From CAYMFD01 sp964389475 (GTDB lineage Bacteria > Bacteroidota > Bacteroidia > Chitinophagales > Saprospiraceae), in NCBI GenBank assembly GCA_964389475.1, contig CAYMFD010000001.1:1-64000 (forward strand): a stretch of 64,000 nucleotides of DNA, written 5' to 3'. Below, piece after piece: positions 7,501 to 18,000 of the stretch. The notes under the pieces were generated by a model. The model worked only from the letters and a program-made list of their open reading frames with translations, was not told where the DNA came from and made no database searches. The position numbers were made by a program, and so were the translations under genes. Numbering within the stretch: position 1 is the first letter of the stretch; every line of letters begins with the position of its first letter.

Positions 7501-9180
7501 TTACCCCTCACAACTCTTACAGTTGACGAAGTCTATGGCCATCTCCTTAGAGACAGACTGACTGCGCTGGTAGTATAGCGTCTTGACACCGAGTTTCCAC
7601 GCCTCAATCATCAGCCTATTGACATCACGTATCGGCATGGCGGAAGGGATGTTAAGGTTGAGGCTCTGCGCTTGGTCGATGTACTTTTGGCGCTGTGCCG
7701 CCTGTGTGATGATCTCCATCGGTGAGATCTCCTTGAAGGTCTTAAACACAGCCTTCTCATGCTCGGTCAGCTCGTCCATATGCTGTACAGATCCGCCATT
7801 GAGCATGATTTTTCTCCACACGTCTTCTGTGTTTAGTCCCCGTTCTTCGAGTAGTTTGATGAGATACTTATTCTTACGGATGAAGTTACCCTTGGCTAGA
7901 CCAGCCTTGTAGTAGTTACTGCTGAATGGCTCGATACCTGGTGATGTCTGCCCTAGTATCGCTGAGCTAGACGTGGTAGGTGCTACCGCCATTACGGTGG
8001 TATTACGTCGTCCGTAGCCCTTAAGGACTTCTGGCTCACCATATATGTGTGCTAGTTCTTCTGATGCCTTGTTGGCCTCTGTGCTGATATGCTTAAAAGC
8101 GTCAGCATTAAAGCGCTTGGCCTCCATGCTTTCCCACGGGATATTGTTTTTCTGTAAGTAGGAGTGGTAGCCAAGTACACCTAGACCGAGAGCACGGTGT
8201 CTGATGGCAAAATTCCTTGCCGCTTCTAGATAGTGATTACCTTCTGTCTTCTCGATAAACTCTGAGATGACGGCATCTAAGAAGAAAGTCGCAAGTCGTA
8301 CAGCCGGCGTGTCTTTCCACTCGTCATACAGCTCTAGGTTCATAGACGATAGGCAGCAGATGAACGACTCGTCCTCTTGGCTAGGGAGCATGATCTCTGA
8401 GCAGAGGTTACTAGCGTTGATCCTTCTGTTTTGGTCTTTGTATACCTCTGGCTTGTTACGATTAACATTATCAGAGAAGAAGATATAGGGTAGACCTTTT
8501 TGCTGGCGTGACTCCAGTACAGCCGCCCAGATTTTGCGCTTTTCGCTATCGCCATCGATCATCTCTTGCATCCAATAGTCGGGCACACATACCCCGTAGA
8601 AGAGATTTTGGATAGGGTTGCCGATATTCTTGATCTGTAAGAACTCTAGTACGTCCGCATGATCGATATCGAGGTAGGCCGCGAAGGCACCCCTACGTAC
8701 ACCACCCTGAGATACTACATCCATGGTCGTGTCGAATAACTTCATGAAGCTCACTGCACCGGACGACTTGCCATTATCCGTAATAGCAGCACCACGATGG
8801 CGCATCTCACCGAAGTAGCCTGACGTACCACCACCGATCTTAGTCTGCATGATGACCTCACCTAGCTTATGTGTGATCTTTTCTACGCTGTCACCCACGT
8901 GTACGTTAAAGCAAGATATCGGTAGGCCTCTTTCTGTACCCATATTAGCCCATACAGGTGACGAAAATGAGATCCATCCTCTCATAATCATCTCTCTGAA
9001 AGCCGACTTAAGTTCTGGCTTAAATAGTCTTTTGGCTGCAGCTGAGGTAATCCTTTCGATGGCTCCATCTACGGTCTCTCCTTTGAGTAGGTATCCTCTG
9101 TTAAGCATCTGCTCAGACTCTTCATTGAGCCACCATATATCTTCTACCTCTTCTTTGAGGTCAAATGCTGTAAGCATCAT
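7501..9180 (-). CDS. nrdA: Ribonucleoside-diphosphate reductase, alpha subunit
   Basis: Catalytic subunit of class I ribonucleotide reductase, which makes deoxynucleotides in the cytoplasm. Active-site residues are visible: N258, C260 and E262 in NASNLCSEIM; the redox cysteine pair is C90 (PISCFNVHV) with C275 or C276 (ESFICCLSS); the C-terminal relay cysteines are C554 and C557 in CKSCEG. At 559 residues it is much shorter than the 750-residue E. coli type and starts directly with the Ribonuc_red_lgN-type helices: there is no N-terminal ATP-cone, so overall dATP inhibition of the usual kind is not expected from this chain. Follows nrdB by 45 bp. ATG at 9177 is an alternative start. Confidence 0.95.
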   Translation of the reverse strand: MMLTAFDLKEEVEDIWWLNEESEQMLNRGYLLKGETVDGAIERITSAAAKRLFKPELKSAFREMIMRGWISFSSPVWANMGTERGLPISCFNVHVGDSVEKITHKLGEVIMQTKIGGGTSGYFGEMRHRGAAITDNGKSSGAVSFMKLFDTTMDVVSQGGVRRGAFAAYLDIDHADVLEFLQIKNIGNPIQNLFYGVCVPDYWMQEMIDGDSEKRKIWAAVLESRQQKGLPYIFFSDNVNRNKPEVYKDQNRRINASNLCSEIMLPSQEDESFICCLSSMNLELYDEWKDTPAVRLATFFLDAVISEFIEKTEGNHYLEAARNFAIRHRALGLGVLGYHSYLQKNNIPWESMEAKRFNADAFKHISTEANKASEELAHIYGEPEVLKGYGRRNTTVMAVAPTTSSSAILGQTSPGIEPFSSNYYKAGLAKGNFIRKNKYLIKLLEERGLNTEDVWRKIMLNGGSVQHMDELTEHEKAVFKTFKEISPMEIITQAAQRQKYIDQAQSLNLNIPSAMPIRDVNRLMIEAWKLGVKTLYYQRSQSVSKEMAIDFVNCKSCEG

Positions 9181-9225
9181 AAGCTTTATTTTGTCGGTGT
9201 GGGGAGGTTAATAAATTGGCATTTC

Positions 9226-10200
9226 TTAGAAGAGGTCGTCCTCCGTTATGCTCTTGTCATGCTTGGTATATTCTACTGGTCGTTTAGCGAAGAAGTCATC
9301 TAAGCTATTGGAGAAGACTTCCTCCTCAAACCACCGCATTGGGGCATAGTCCATTTCTGAAATAGAATACATCTTATCCATACCGATTTTGTCAAGACTA
9401 TCGTTAATGCGGTACTTCATAAAGTTGAGTAGCTGCTCTTTATTGATATGCTCTAGTTCGCCAGCCTCAAAAATCCAGTCTAGTATCTCAGCTTCTACTT
9501 CTACAGAGTTTTTGATCTTCGCTTTCAGTAGGTATTCCTCTTTCTCATCGATGAGGTCTGGTTGTTCTTCTTTGATCTTATTGATGATAAACATACCTGC
9601 ATTAGCATGGATCTGCTCGTCTACAGACGTCCATGCAATGATGTTAGATACGTTTTTCATAAAACCCTTAAATCTCGTGAAAGATAGGATGATGGCAAAC
9701 TGACTGAAAAGACTCACATTTTCGATCAGCACACTAAATAGGAAGAGCGAGCTGACATACTCCTTAGGGTCTTTTGACTTGGTATTCTGCAGGGCATTTG
9801 ATAGATAGTCGATGCGCTTGCGTAGAGCAGGCACATGGATCACATTCGCAAATTCTTGATCGTGACCTAGTACGGTGAGTAGTCTTGAGTATGCCTCACT
9901 ATGTCTAAACTCACACTCAGCGAATGTAGCACCTAGACCATTGAACTCTGGCTTGGGTAGGTGGTGGTATAGATTACCCCAAAACGACTTAACTGCTACC
10001 TCTATCTGTGCTATAGCAAGAAGGCTATTTTTGATAGCTGATCGCTCAGCTTCTGTCAGCCTGCTGTGGAAGTCTTGCACATCAGCACTAAATTCAAGTT
10101 CGTTGTGGACCCAGAAAGACTTGTTGATTGCATCCGTAAACTTGCGTACGTCAGGATACTCAAACGGCTTGTAGTTTATTCTCTTGCTGAAGATGCTCAT
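9226..10200 (-). CDS. nrdB: Ribonucleoside-diphosphate reductase, beta subunit
   Basis: Radical-generating subunit partnered with NrdA. With the start at 10200 (MSIFSKRINYKPFEYP) it has 324 residues, the family norm; an upstream in-frame ATG at 10287 adds 29 residues unlike the family and is rejected. Metal ligands are E67, E97, H100, E160, E195 and H198 (ECEFRH, LIENVS, DEQIH), and Y104 in HSEAYS is placed as the radical tyrosine, so this is a tyrosyl-radical subtype. There is no N-terminal ATP-cone, unlike the NrdB fusions known from some flavobacteria. First gene of an nrdB-nrdA operon. Confidence 0.95.
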   Translation of the reverse strand: MSIFSKRINYKPFEYPDVRKFTDAINKSFWVHNELEFSADVQDFHSRLTEAERSAIKNSLLAIAQIEVAVKSFWGNLYHHLPKPEFNGLGATFAECEFRHSEAYSRLLTVLGHDQEFANVIHVPALRKRIDYLSNALQNTKSKDPKEYVSSLFLFSVLIENVSLFSQFAIILSFTRFKGFMKNVSNIIAWTSVDEQIHANAGMFIINKIKEEQPDLIDEKEEYLLKAKIKNSVEVEAEILDWIFEAGELEHINKEQLLNFMKYRINDSLDKIGMDKMYSISEMDYAPMRWFEEEVFSNSLDDFFAKRPVEYTKHDKSITEDDLF

Positions 10201-10782
10201 ATGATTCGTTTTCTTAATGCGTTTACGTTCGATTGGGAAGGCTAAAGTATGGCGACAAAGCATAATATGAGGAAAGAAGTAATCCACATTATGTTAATTG
10301 TTTGACCCTCAACATCCTTATTTGGTATTAAAAAAATACTTAATGCGATTGTGAACATTTTACAGGCTGGTATTCCACCCCAAATCCGCGTGCCAGCAAA
10401 CCTCCTATTTTTTGTTTTTCCGATCAGAGGCAATGCGGTATTATACCGCCCTACAACTCTAATATGCATAATTTATACTATGCGTAAAGAATTGTAAGAA
10501 AGTCGTTTTTGACGATTATGCCCAAGAGCTTAGGTTTTTGATACTCACTGGTGACTGCCTTCAGTCCGAGTCACTTGGCGCTACCGATGGCGTACTTGGT
10601 CGGTGTCTTTGTAGACCTTTCTTGTAATAATAGTTAGACCTCAAAGTTGCTGTTTTGCCAGTCAACAAAGTGTCGAGTATCTAAGGGCTTTTGTACCGAC
10701 TCAAGGCCCTGTTGCAAGACTTATCCACATGCGGCCATTATCGGCTAGCAAGCGGAGCATTTCTTGTACTCTTGCCACTGCT
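10201..10782. other. 582-bp gap without a recognisable gene
   Basis: Upstream region of nrdB. Near its start, CATAATATG (10261-10269) and CACATTATG (10285-10293) form an imperfect 9-bp inverted repeat separated by 15 bp, which could be a regulator site; I do not see canonical NrdR boxes. Around 10545-10575 nested GTGAC/GTCAC and GACTG/CAGTC repeats could fold. The rest shows no convincing ORF or RNA gene and may be degenerate sequence beside the smc fragment. Confidence 0.5.
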
Positions 10783-11015
10783 ATGAGACTACTCCGACTT
10801 GAGGTCAAAGGCTTTAAGAGTTTTGCCAATGATACCGTGCTCCACTTCAAGGAGGACGTCATAGGCGTGGTGGGCCCTAATGGGTCGGGTAAGTCCAATG
10901 TAGTAGATGCTATACGCTGGGTGCTGGGTGAGCAGAAGAGTAAGGAGCTCCGCCTGGAGAAGATGTCAGACTTCATCTTCAATGGTACTAAAAAGCGGAA
11001 GGAAGCGGGCATAGC
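10783..11015 (+). pseudogene. Truncated copy of the smc 5' end
   Basis: Positions 10783-10971 (189 bp) are identical to 15075-15263, the first codons of the intact smc gene, including the ATP-binding loop GPNGSGKSN. The next ~44 bp match with four substitutions before the codons for Glu-Ala-Gly (three silent, one Val to Phe), then similarity ends at about 11015. Just upstream, 17 bp remain about 70% similar to the smc leader, but the -7 box is TACTCTTG instead of TACTTTTG. The frame runs on through unrelated sequence to a stop at 11064. With no coiled coil or C-terminal ATPase half it cannot be a working SMC. Confidence 0.9.
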
Positions 11016-11265
11016 TAGTAACAGAGCCATTTATGAGCTTGTATGGTGTTTGCTAGGATACTGATTGCAAGAGGTTAATATCTATTGATCTAATGCTGAT
11101 TCATTTCATGTTAAATAGGATGCATGTGTCTATTGCAAGTTGTAATCTAGCCCAGGATGCTCGTAAGGCGTAAACTGTCATCATGTAATGTATTGTAATG
11201 TTAAATTGTGTTAAAGTTGTTGTAATGGTAGTTATTGGTTAGTAACAAACTGAAACTTTGTAATC

Positions 11266-13605
11266 TTGTACAAAAGATTATTACAGATAGTGTTACTCTG
11301 TGTGGCATCATTAGCCGTGTGCCAAGAGTCAGAGTATGGAAGGACCGTCGTGTGCGAAAGCTGGTTCCAAGATGATGGATTCTTTGATCGTATAAGTGAA
11401 AGAAAGATAAACGACAACCACTACCTACTAGATTCAACTTTTCTGATAGACCATCGAGACTTATTTGTCTCTCCTGTATGGAGAGATAGTCTGGGTATAA
11501 GTTCTGAAGTGTCATTTGTTGCTGGTGCAGAGAGATGGGATTTACACAGCGGACTTACTTATATAACGTATCACCAGTATCTGTGTGGATATGTAGTGGA
11601 TGACGGTGAGATCATTTTAGGTTTGAGTGATTGTTTTGTGGCGTCAATTCAAGGCAATGTGGTAGCTCTCACAGATGAGGACTGTGAGCTTCTAGCCTCT
11701 ATAGATTCGATTGCGATAGTTGACTCTCTGCGATCCATACTTTTCGACAAGGATATTGATATTCTTGAAGAAGAGGAAGTCAATCTCACTTCGTTCGACG
11801 TGGTACTAGCATCTATAAATTACAGTTTGACTCCTAGTGGGTGTACCAAGGTAGTAATGCCTGGGGCTAGGGTGAGAGCTGGGGAGAGCATATACTTTTT
11901 CTCGCCGAATGGTGATCTTGTACAGTCTTCTGATCAGAAATTACTTAGACCTGCGGGTACAGCATTTGGTACATATGATGTAACGGGAGTAACAGATGGT
12001 GATCAGCTGTGTACATATGTCGAAAGTCAATTATCCTCTTCGTCAACGAGTGTCATGGTTAGAGATATTGGAAGAGCTCTTAGGGCTAATTGTCCTGACA
12101 TAAGAGGTGGATGTCCTCAGCCCGATATGGATGAATGGACCGATGCAGCACTAGCTAGCCTACCGCTTGTCAATTTTGGTAATAATGCTACATTAGATCG
12201 TGTACATTTAGACCAAGTCTGTATTGATGAAAGTACCCCAGCTTGGCCTCAACATCCTAATGCCCACCTAGGAGATGATAGGTGGAAGAGAACCTATACT
12301 GCGTTTGCTTTTGCAGAGCTGGCATATGATTACTTTAAGATAAATTTGGGATGGGATGGACCTGGTGATGGCGGTGAGCCACTTCGGATTTTAACAGGGA
12401 TGGAAATAGACGGAGTCTATGGATACGTTTTGAATGATGGTACCAATCTTAATGGTACTCGTGATTATTACAGAATCCACTTGACCGACTATTTAAACAC
12501 CTACCCAGCAACAGTTGCACATGAGTTTGTACATCTCATTCTGTTTGCAGGAGTGCAGTTTGAAGCTAACAATGATCTTGATTTCATGATGCATGAAGGT
12601 CTAGCTATGGTATTTCAGGAGGCTTTTCTTGAGGATATTGGTCTTACAGCTTATCAACCGTCCTTTGTCGACCCATGGCTACGGCACATTAGCGATGTTG
12701 ATTTTAACGCCAATACTGATCATAAGAACGGTAGTTTGTGGCTCACCGTTAGCAAATTGATGAGTCAGGGGGGCTCTAATAATGGTGTAGCTGTGCCATC
12801 CATAGGGTTTCGAGATATGTCGTCTATTTGGTTTAACACGATGACACAAGATTTAACCAATGGCATGACACCTCAGCAATTTGCTGATGCTCTCGTAATC
12901 GAGGCTGAGATGATTTTCGGCCCTTGTAGTCAGCAGGTAGAGAGTACTGTCCTTGCATTGCAAAGTGTGGGTTTAGCGTCTGAATGGGGCGATACGAGAC
13001 TAATAGGCCCTGGACCTCTGTGTGCTGAGTTATCTGCGTTTCCTGGTAGTTGGCCACCTCATATTACCATTTCCACTAGTCACAATTATAAGTGTGCAGG
13101 ACAAGTGACTGAGTGGAGCTTCCCATTTGGTTGGGTCAATGCTCAGAATGTTCCGAACGGACAAGCAGGCAACTGGGCAAATCATATCACATTTATATCA
13201 TACCCTAGTAACACACCACCTCATTACCCTAAGAGCTACACAGTCAAGGCCAGAGTTGATGGCAGATGGATCAGAAGGACGATAAGATTTAGAGACTGTT
13301 ACGGCCCTAACGAGGATCCAGACCCCTGTAGCGGTGTGACTGCTTCGCACCATAATTACGACCGCCGCTTTCTTAATTCTTCTCAACGAGTCAGTTTGCT
13401 ACCTAATCCAGTTACTGACCTTATGAACGTTTACACTTTTGATGGTCTGGGCTTAAATTATATGATTACAGCTTTGGATGGTACTACTATGCTGTCTGGA
13501 GTGGTGAGTGGTGATGCCTACTTGGATGTTAGTAGCCTTCCGGCAGGTTTATACCTACTGTACGATATAGACCACTATACTTCGTACAAGTTTTTAAAGT
13601 TGTAA
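11266..13605 (+). CDS. Secreted zinc metallopeptidase with T9SS sorting tail
   Basis: 779 residues beginning at TTG (no ATG is available after the in-frame stop at 11251). Residues 1-20 form a signal peptide (MYKRLLQIVLLCVASLAVCQ). The zinc site is HEFVH at 419-423 with a probable third ligand E444 in MMHEGLAMV, a gluzincin layout like the M1/peptidase-MA-like group. The N-terminal 350 residues match nothing I recognise. The C-terminal ~75 residues (LLPNPVTDLMNVY to YKFLKL) are a type A Por secretion sorting domain, so the mature enzyme should be exported by the type IX system to the surface or medium. The gene looks more AT-rich than its neighbours. Confidence 0.8.
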   Translation: MYKRLLQIVLLCVASLAVCQESEYGRTVVCESWFQDDGFFDRISERKINDNHYLLDSTFLIDHRDLFVSPVWRDSLGISSEVSFVAGAERWDLHSGLTYITYHQYLCGYVVDDGEIILGLSDCFVASIQGNVVALTDEDCELLASIDSIAIVDSLRSILFDKDIDILEEEEVNLTSFDVVLASINYSLTPSGCTKVVMPGARVRAGESIYFFSPNGDLVQSSDQKLLRPAGTAFGTYDVTGVTDGDQLCTYVESQLSSSSTSVMVRDIGRALRANCPDIRGGCPQPDMDEWTDAALASLPLVNFGNNATLDRVHLDQVCIDESTPAWPQHPNAHLGDDRWKRTYTAFAFAELAYDYFKINLGWDGPGDGGEPLRILTGMEIDGVYGYVLNDGTNLNGTRDYYRIHLTDYLNTYPATVAHEFVHLILFAGVQFEANNDLDFMMHEGLAMVFQEAFLEDIGLTAYQPSFVDPWLRHISDVDFNANTDHKNGSLWLTVSKLMSQGGSNNGVAVPSIGFRDMSSIWFNTMTQDLTNGMTPQQFADALVIEAEMIFGPCSQQVESTVLALQSVGLASEWGDTRLIGPGPLCAELSAFPGSWPPHITISTSHNYKCAGQVTEWSFPFGWVNAQNVPNGQAGNWANHITFISYPSNTPPHYPKSYTVKARVDGRWIRRTIRFRDCYGPNEDPDPCSGVTASHHNYDRRFLNSSQRVSLLPNPVTDLMNVYTFDGLGLNYMITALDGTTMLSGVVSGDAYLDVSSLPAGLYLLYDIDHYTSYKFLKL

Positions 13606-13705
13606 ATTGAAATTTGGTAACATGAATAATTAGTTACTTTGGTAGTAAACTGGAAGCGGCTATATCTATCATAGGTAATGATTACTTGGTAACAGTCTTC
13701 AGCGT

Positions 13706-14332
13706 ATGTACAAACCCTCTAGACAGCTTATGATCTTGTTGTCGATTGTCATGGCTTCCTATTCAGGGGTAGCCCAGGGTGGTAGCGACGTCGTAAGTAG
13801 TCGTACATCAGAGCCAAGGCTTACGATTAAGGGGCTCATTAATCCTTCATTTTATAATGACCTAGGTTTGTCGCGTAGAGATGCCACACGACATTTAGGT
13901 GCTTTCTACACTAATGTGGAGGTTGATTATAGGTTTTCACAGTCTTTAGGTGTCGTCGGTATGCTCTACAATAGCCGCTATAATATGGACAGGTCTATAC
14001 CCATAATATCTAGGATGTGTGTAGATGCTCACTGGACTCACATAGCTGGCCTAGCCGTGTACCGTAGACTACCGATACGTCCTAGGCTGACCCTTTTACC
14101 TAGGATAGGGCTATCTTCGACAAGAGACGTTTTAGTCAATAGTACCAGTGCCATCGGAGTTTGTGTCAGGCCGCCACTGAGCGGCACCAGAATGGGGCTT
14201 ATCGCAGGACTAGAGCTCCGCTATGAACTGCTGCACGGCGTTAATCTATCATTTGTAGCGGTAGGTAATACCATGCTATCGAGAAATATCCGACACCTTA
14301 TGCTTTCACCTGCCTTATCGATATCGTTTTGA
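13706..14332 (+). CDS. Small outer-membrane beta-barrel-like protein (first of pair)
   Basis: 208 residues with a signal peptide (about 1-24, cleaved near SGVAQGG) followed by alternating-polarity strands and a terminal aromatic residue (LSPALSISF), as in small outer-membrane barrels. I do not recognise the family. Its stop codon overlaps the next start (TGATG), so the two are translationally coupled. The pair lies within the 4-kb segment between the two smc 5' copies, downstream of the T9SS metallopeptidase. Confidence 0.55.
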   Translation: MYKPSRQLMILLSIVMASYSGVAQGGSDVVSSRTSEPRLTIKGLINPSFYNDLGLSRRDATRHLGAFYTNVEVDYRFSQSLGVVGMLYNSRYNMDRSIPIISRMCVDAHWTHIAGLAVYRRLPIRPRLTLLPRIGLSSTRDVLVNSTSAIGVCVRPPLSGTRMGLIAGLELRYELLHGVNLSFVAVGNTMLSRNIRHLMLSPALSISF

Positions 14333-14928
14333 TGGTCCGTCTAGTTGTTACTTCTGTATTACTGTTACATGCTATCATCTTGTCCTGTCAGGTGGAGCAG
14401 TCGCTCCACACCGGTTATGTGGGGTTTTGGTTTGACCAAGGCAATCTGGACTTCGAGTACGTTACCAACAGTGGATTGTCGCTGCCCGATATTCGACGTG
14501 GTCCCGGCCATATGACTAGCCGTTGGCGGATAGATGCCCTCGTGCCTAAATTTTCCCTTGGCTACACCCGTGCACAAGGTAGGTCTATGATAGAGGTCTT
14601 ATATCTCGCAAAAGAGGCCAAGGGTACCTTCTCGGGTGGGGCCCCACTCTTTAGGCGCCTAGATCTTACCTATGGCTATCGTGTGACATCATCGTCTAGT
14701 ACCTTGGAGCTGTATGCTACCACAGGCGTATCATACGTCATGCATGCCACGGTAGGTGCTGATCGGGCAATAGCCACCGATCGAGGGTACACCATTAACC
14801 TCGGATTTGTGGCTAACTACCCCATCACTAAGTCAGTCTATATGACTGCTTCGCTTAATACCAGCCAAGCCATGCATCTGTCTTTTCGCACCATTAGGCA
14901 TCTGGTCGGAATTGGTTACCGATGGTAG
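14332..14928 (+). CDS. Small outer-membrane beta-barrel-like protein (second of pair)
   Basis: 198 residues starting at the ATG that overlaps the previous stop; the in-frame TTG one codon earlier is less likely. A signal peptide (MVRLVVTSVLLLHAIILSCQ) may be read either as SPI or, at the Cys, as a lipoprotein signal. The mature part has repeated amphipathic strands such as TINLGFVANYPI and ends in GIGYRW, an aromatic C-terminus typical of barrels. Probably a partner of the preceding barrel-like protein. The function is unknown. Confidence 0.55.
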   Translation: MVRLVVTSVLLLHAIILSCQVEQSLHTGYVGFWFDQGNLDFEYVTNSGLSLPDIRRGPGHMTSRWRIDALVPKFSLGYTRAQGRSMIEVLYLAKEAKGTFSGGAPLFRRLDLTYGYRVTSSSSTLELYATTGVSYVMHATVGADRAIATDRGYTINLGFVANYPITKSVYMTASLNTSQAMHLSFRTIRHLVGIGYRW

Positions 14929-15058
14929 TAGATACTTAGTAGCGCTATGGTCGTAAATAGGTACTGTGAAGTTGCTGTTCCTGCACCGCTTGAGCTGTTG
15001 ACCAGTGGCTGGGCATCTGATATTGTATTTGCCATTTATGCCTACCACTCGATATTAG

Positions 15059-15066
15059 TACTTTTG
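15059..15066 (+). promoter_or_regulatory. smc -7 box (TACTTTTG)
   Basis: A perfect TAnnTTTG match whose last base is 8 nt before the smc ATG, leaving a leader of only a few nucleotides or none. The equivalent site in the smc fragment is TACTCTTG. Confidence 0.5.
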
Positions 15067-15074
15067 CTTCTATT

Positions 15075-18000
15075 ATGAGACTACTCCGACTTGAGGTCAA
15101 AGGCTTTAAGAGTTTTGCCAATGATACCGTGCTCCACTTCAAGGAGGACGTCATAGGCGTGGTGGGCCCTAATGGGTCGGGTAAGTCCAATGTAGTAGAT
15201 GCTATACGCTGGGTGCTGGGTGAGCAGAAGAGTAAGGAGCTCCGCCTGGAGAAGATGTCAGACGTCATCTTTAATGGGACCAAAAAGCGGAAGGAAGCGG
15301 GCATGGCCCAGGTGACCCTTGTATTCGAAAACAACAAAGGCCTACTCCCTACGGACTACAATCAGGTAAGCATCAGTCGACTGCTATATAGAAGTGGTGA
15401 CAGCGAGTACCGGCTTAACGACGTACCCTGCCGCCTCAAGGATGTACAATCCCTATTTCTTGACACAGGTATAGGTAGCAATAGTTATGCTATCATAGCT
15501 CTGGGTATGGTCGATGACATCCTAGCCGATAAGGAGAATGCTAGGCGGCGCATGTTCGAGCAAGCAGCTGGGATCTCCAAGTACAAGAAGCGTAAGAAAG
15601 AGACCCTCTCCAAGCTAAAAAGTACCTCCGCCGACCTAGATAGGGTAGAGGACCTCCTGTACGAAATCGAAGGGCAGCTTAAATCCCTAGAGCGACAGGC
15701 CAAACGGACCAAGAAGTACTTCGAGCTCAAAGAACAATACAAAGAGCTAGCTGTACAGCTATCCCTTCATACGGTGATAGCCCACAAGGAGCGGTACAAG
15801 GATATAGAAGGTAAGCTCAAAGAGCAGCAGGATAAGTACCGGCGCCTAGAGACTGATATCACAAGCAGAGAGGCCGCAATACAAAAAGCCAAGAGTGATA
15901 ACCTAGAGGTGGAGGAGCGACTCTCGGCACAACAGCGGCAGCTAGCCCAGATGGTCAGCGATATACAGACGTTGCAGGGTGAGAAGGCACTGCTCACTCA
16001 GCAGATCGGTTTTTATAATCAAAATCAGGATAAGACTAAGCAGCAAATAGCGCAGGCTAGGCAGGACCTCGGAGATACGGATAGGAAAATCTCGTATGGA
16101 GTACAGCGTATCGCAGAAGAGACCCAAAAACTCCAGCAGCTAGAGCTCGACAAAGAGACAGCAGACCAGTCCTACCAGTCGGCCAAGCAGGCCTACCAGC
16201 AAGCCAAAGACCTCTCTGATCAGCTCGCCAAAGAACTGGCAGACCTAGATCGACAGCTCTATACCCTAGAGAAGGATGTGGCTGTACTGCGTAATACAGT
16301 CGATAGCCAACAACAGCGCAAAGAGCAGATCATAGAGCAGCGTGAGCAGCGACAGCAGCAGCACGAGACCATCGCCTCTAGCGTAGACCAGCTGACCACC
16401 GAGAGAGACCACTACGAGCAGTCGCTTAATACGCTGACTAGTGAGATGCAGCAGCGTGAGCAGACCATCGAAGATCTCAGCGATTCGCTAGTACAGCACA
16501 GACAGACCTTTGACGAGGTCAGCAGGTCGCTAGACAAGACCACTAATGAGTACAGCCTACTCAAGAGTATGGTCGATAGTATGGAGGGCTTTCCCGAGTC
16601 TGTCAAATTTCTGGCCAAGAAGTGGGATGGTAATGTCCCCATCCTTAGCGATATCCTCGACGTCAACGAAGCGTACAAGGCACCCATCGAGCAGTTCCTA
16701 GAGCCCTACCTCAACCACTACGTCGTGCCTGATGTGGCCAAGGCTGTAGAGGCGATTAGGATGTTGACCGCCAGTCAGGCTGGAAAGGCGCATTTCTTCT
16801 TGCTCGACCAGATACCACCCACGGAGGCAACGGACATCGTCATTGCTAATAGCGTGCCCGCTCACTCCCTCGTGGACTGTGAGTCACAGTATCAGCCCCT
16901 CGTCAACTACCTGCTGCACAATACCTATATCCTCGACGGCAGTCTCGATGACTTTAAGTACCTCGACACCTACCAGTCGTGCAACTTTCTATCTACAACA
17001 GGTAGCTTTATCAAGACTAAGGGGGCTATCTCTGGTGGCTCGGTTGGACTTTTCCAGGGTAAGAAGATAGGTCGTAAGAAAAATCTCGATCGCCTCACCA
17101 AGCGCATACAACAACTCGAAAAAGATCGTACCGATGCGATGGGTAAGGTCAGTGCCCTCGAGGATCAGCTACAGCGACTAAGATCTCAGAATGCCAAGCA
17201 AGAGCTACGTGACCTCCAGCAGCAGCGAGATCGCCTGGATAAGGAGTTACTCAAGCTCAAGATTAAGTCAGATGACTACAGTACTTACCAGCAGCAGACG
17301 GAGGTGCAACTAGCGGCCATAGCGGAGCGGATAGACGCTGCTAGCGTGCAAGAGGAGGGCCTGCTCACCCAAATATCTGCCATCACACAAGCACGTACGA
17401 CCAAGCTGCAGTCACCCGGTAAGGCCGAGGGACAGGTCGATACCCTAGCCGAGACGATGAATGCCGCCTCTGCTGAGTACAACGCTAGTAATGTCGCCCT
17501 TATCCGGCACAATAGCCTGCTCGATACCTTGCAAAAAGACCATGAGTATGAGCAGCGCAAGCAGCAAGACTTGCAGCAGCGTATCGAAGACTTTACACAG
17601 CAGCTAGCTGCTAATGAGGCTGCAACTGTCAAGAAGCAGGAACAACTGCAGACCACAGAGAGTCGTCTGCTAGAGCTGTATGATAAACGTAAAAATGACG
17701 ACGTAGCCCTGAGTGAGGCCGAGCAGGCATTCTTCCGAGCTCGTAATAGTATAAGTACGCTAGAGACTGAGCTGCAACAGGTGCAGCGACAGCGCAACCA
17801 ACTACAGGCGCTAGTCCAGCAGTTGAGGGATGACTTTACAAGTGTCAAGTTTCAGATCAATGCGGTCGGGGATCGCCTCAAGATCGAATTTGACATCGTG
17901 CTCAATGACATTATCAATGATGATCCCGACCCTGCCTACTCGCAAGACGATCTATCACAGAAGGTCGAGAAGCTCCGAACTCGCCTCGGTAACTATGGCG

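Noticed and set aside
10201..10287. Longer NrdB start at 10287
   Set aside because: The extra 29 residues do not resemble the family, while MSIFSKRINYKPFEYP at 10200 does.
10242..10469. Small leftward ORF upstream of nrdB
   Set aside because: It overlaps the likely nrdB promoter region and has no recognisable features.
10729..11064. A functional short SMC-like protein
   Set aside because: Only the N-terminal ATP-loop region is present and the frame continues into unrelated sequence; a decayed duplicate is simpler.
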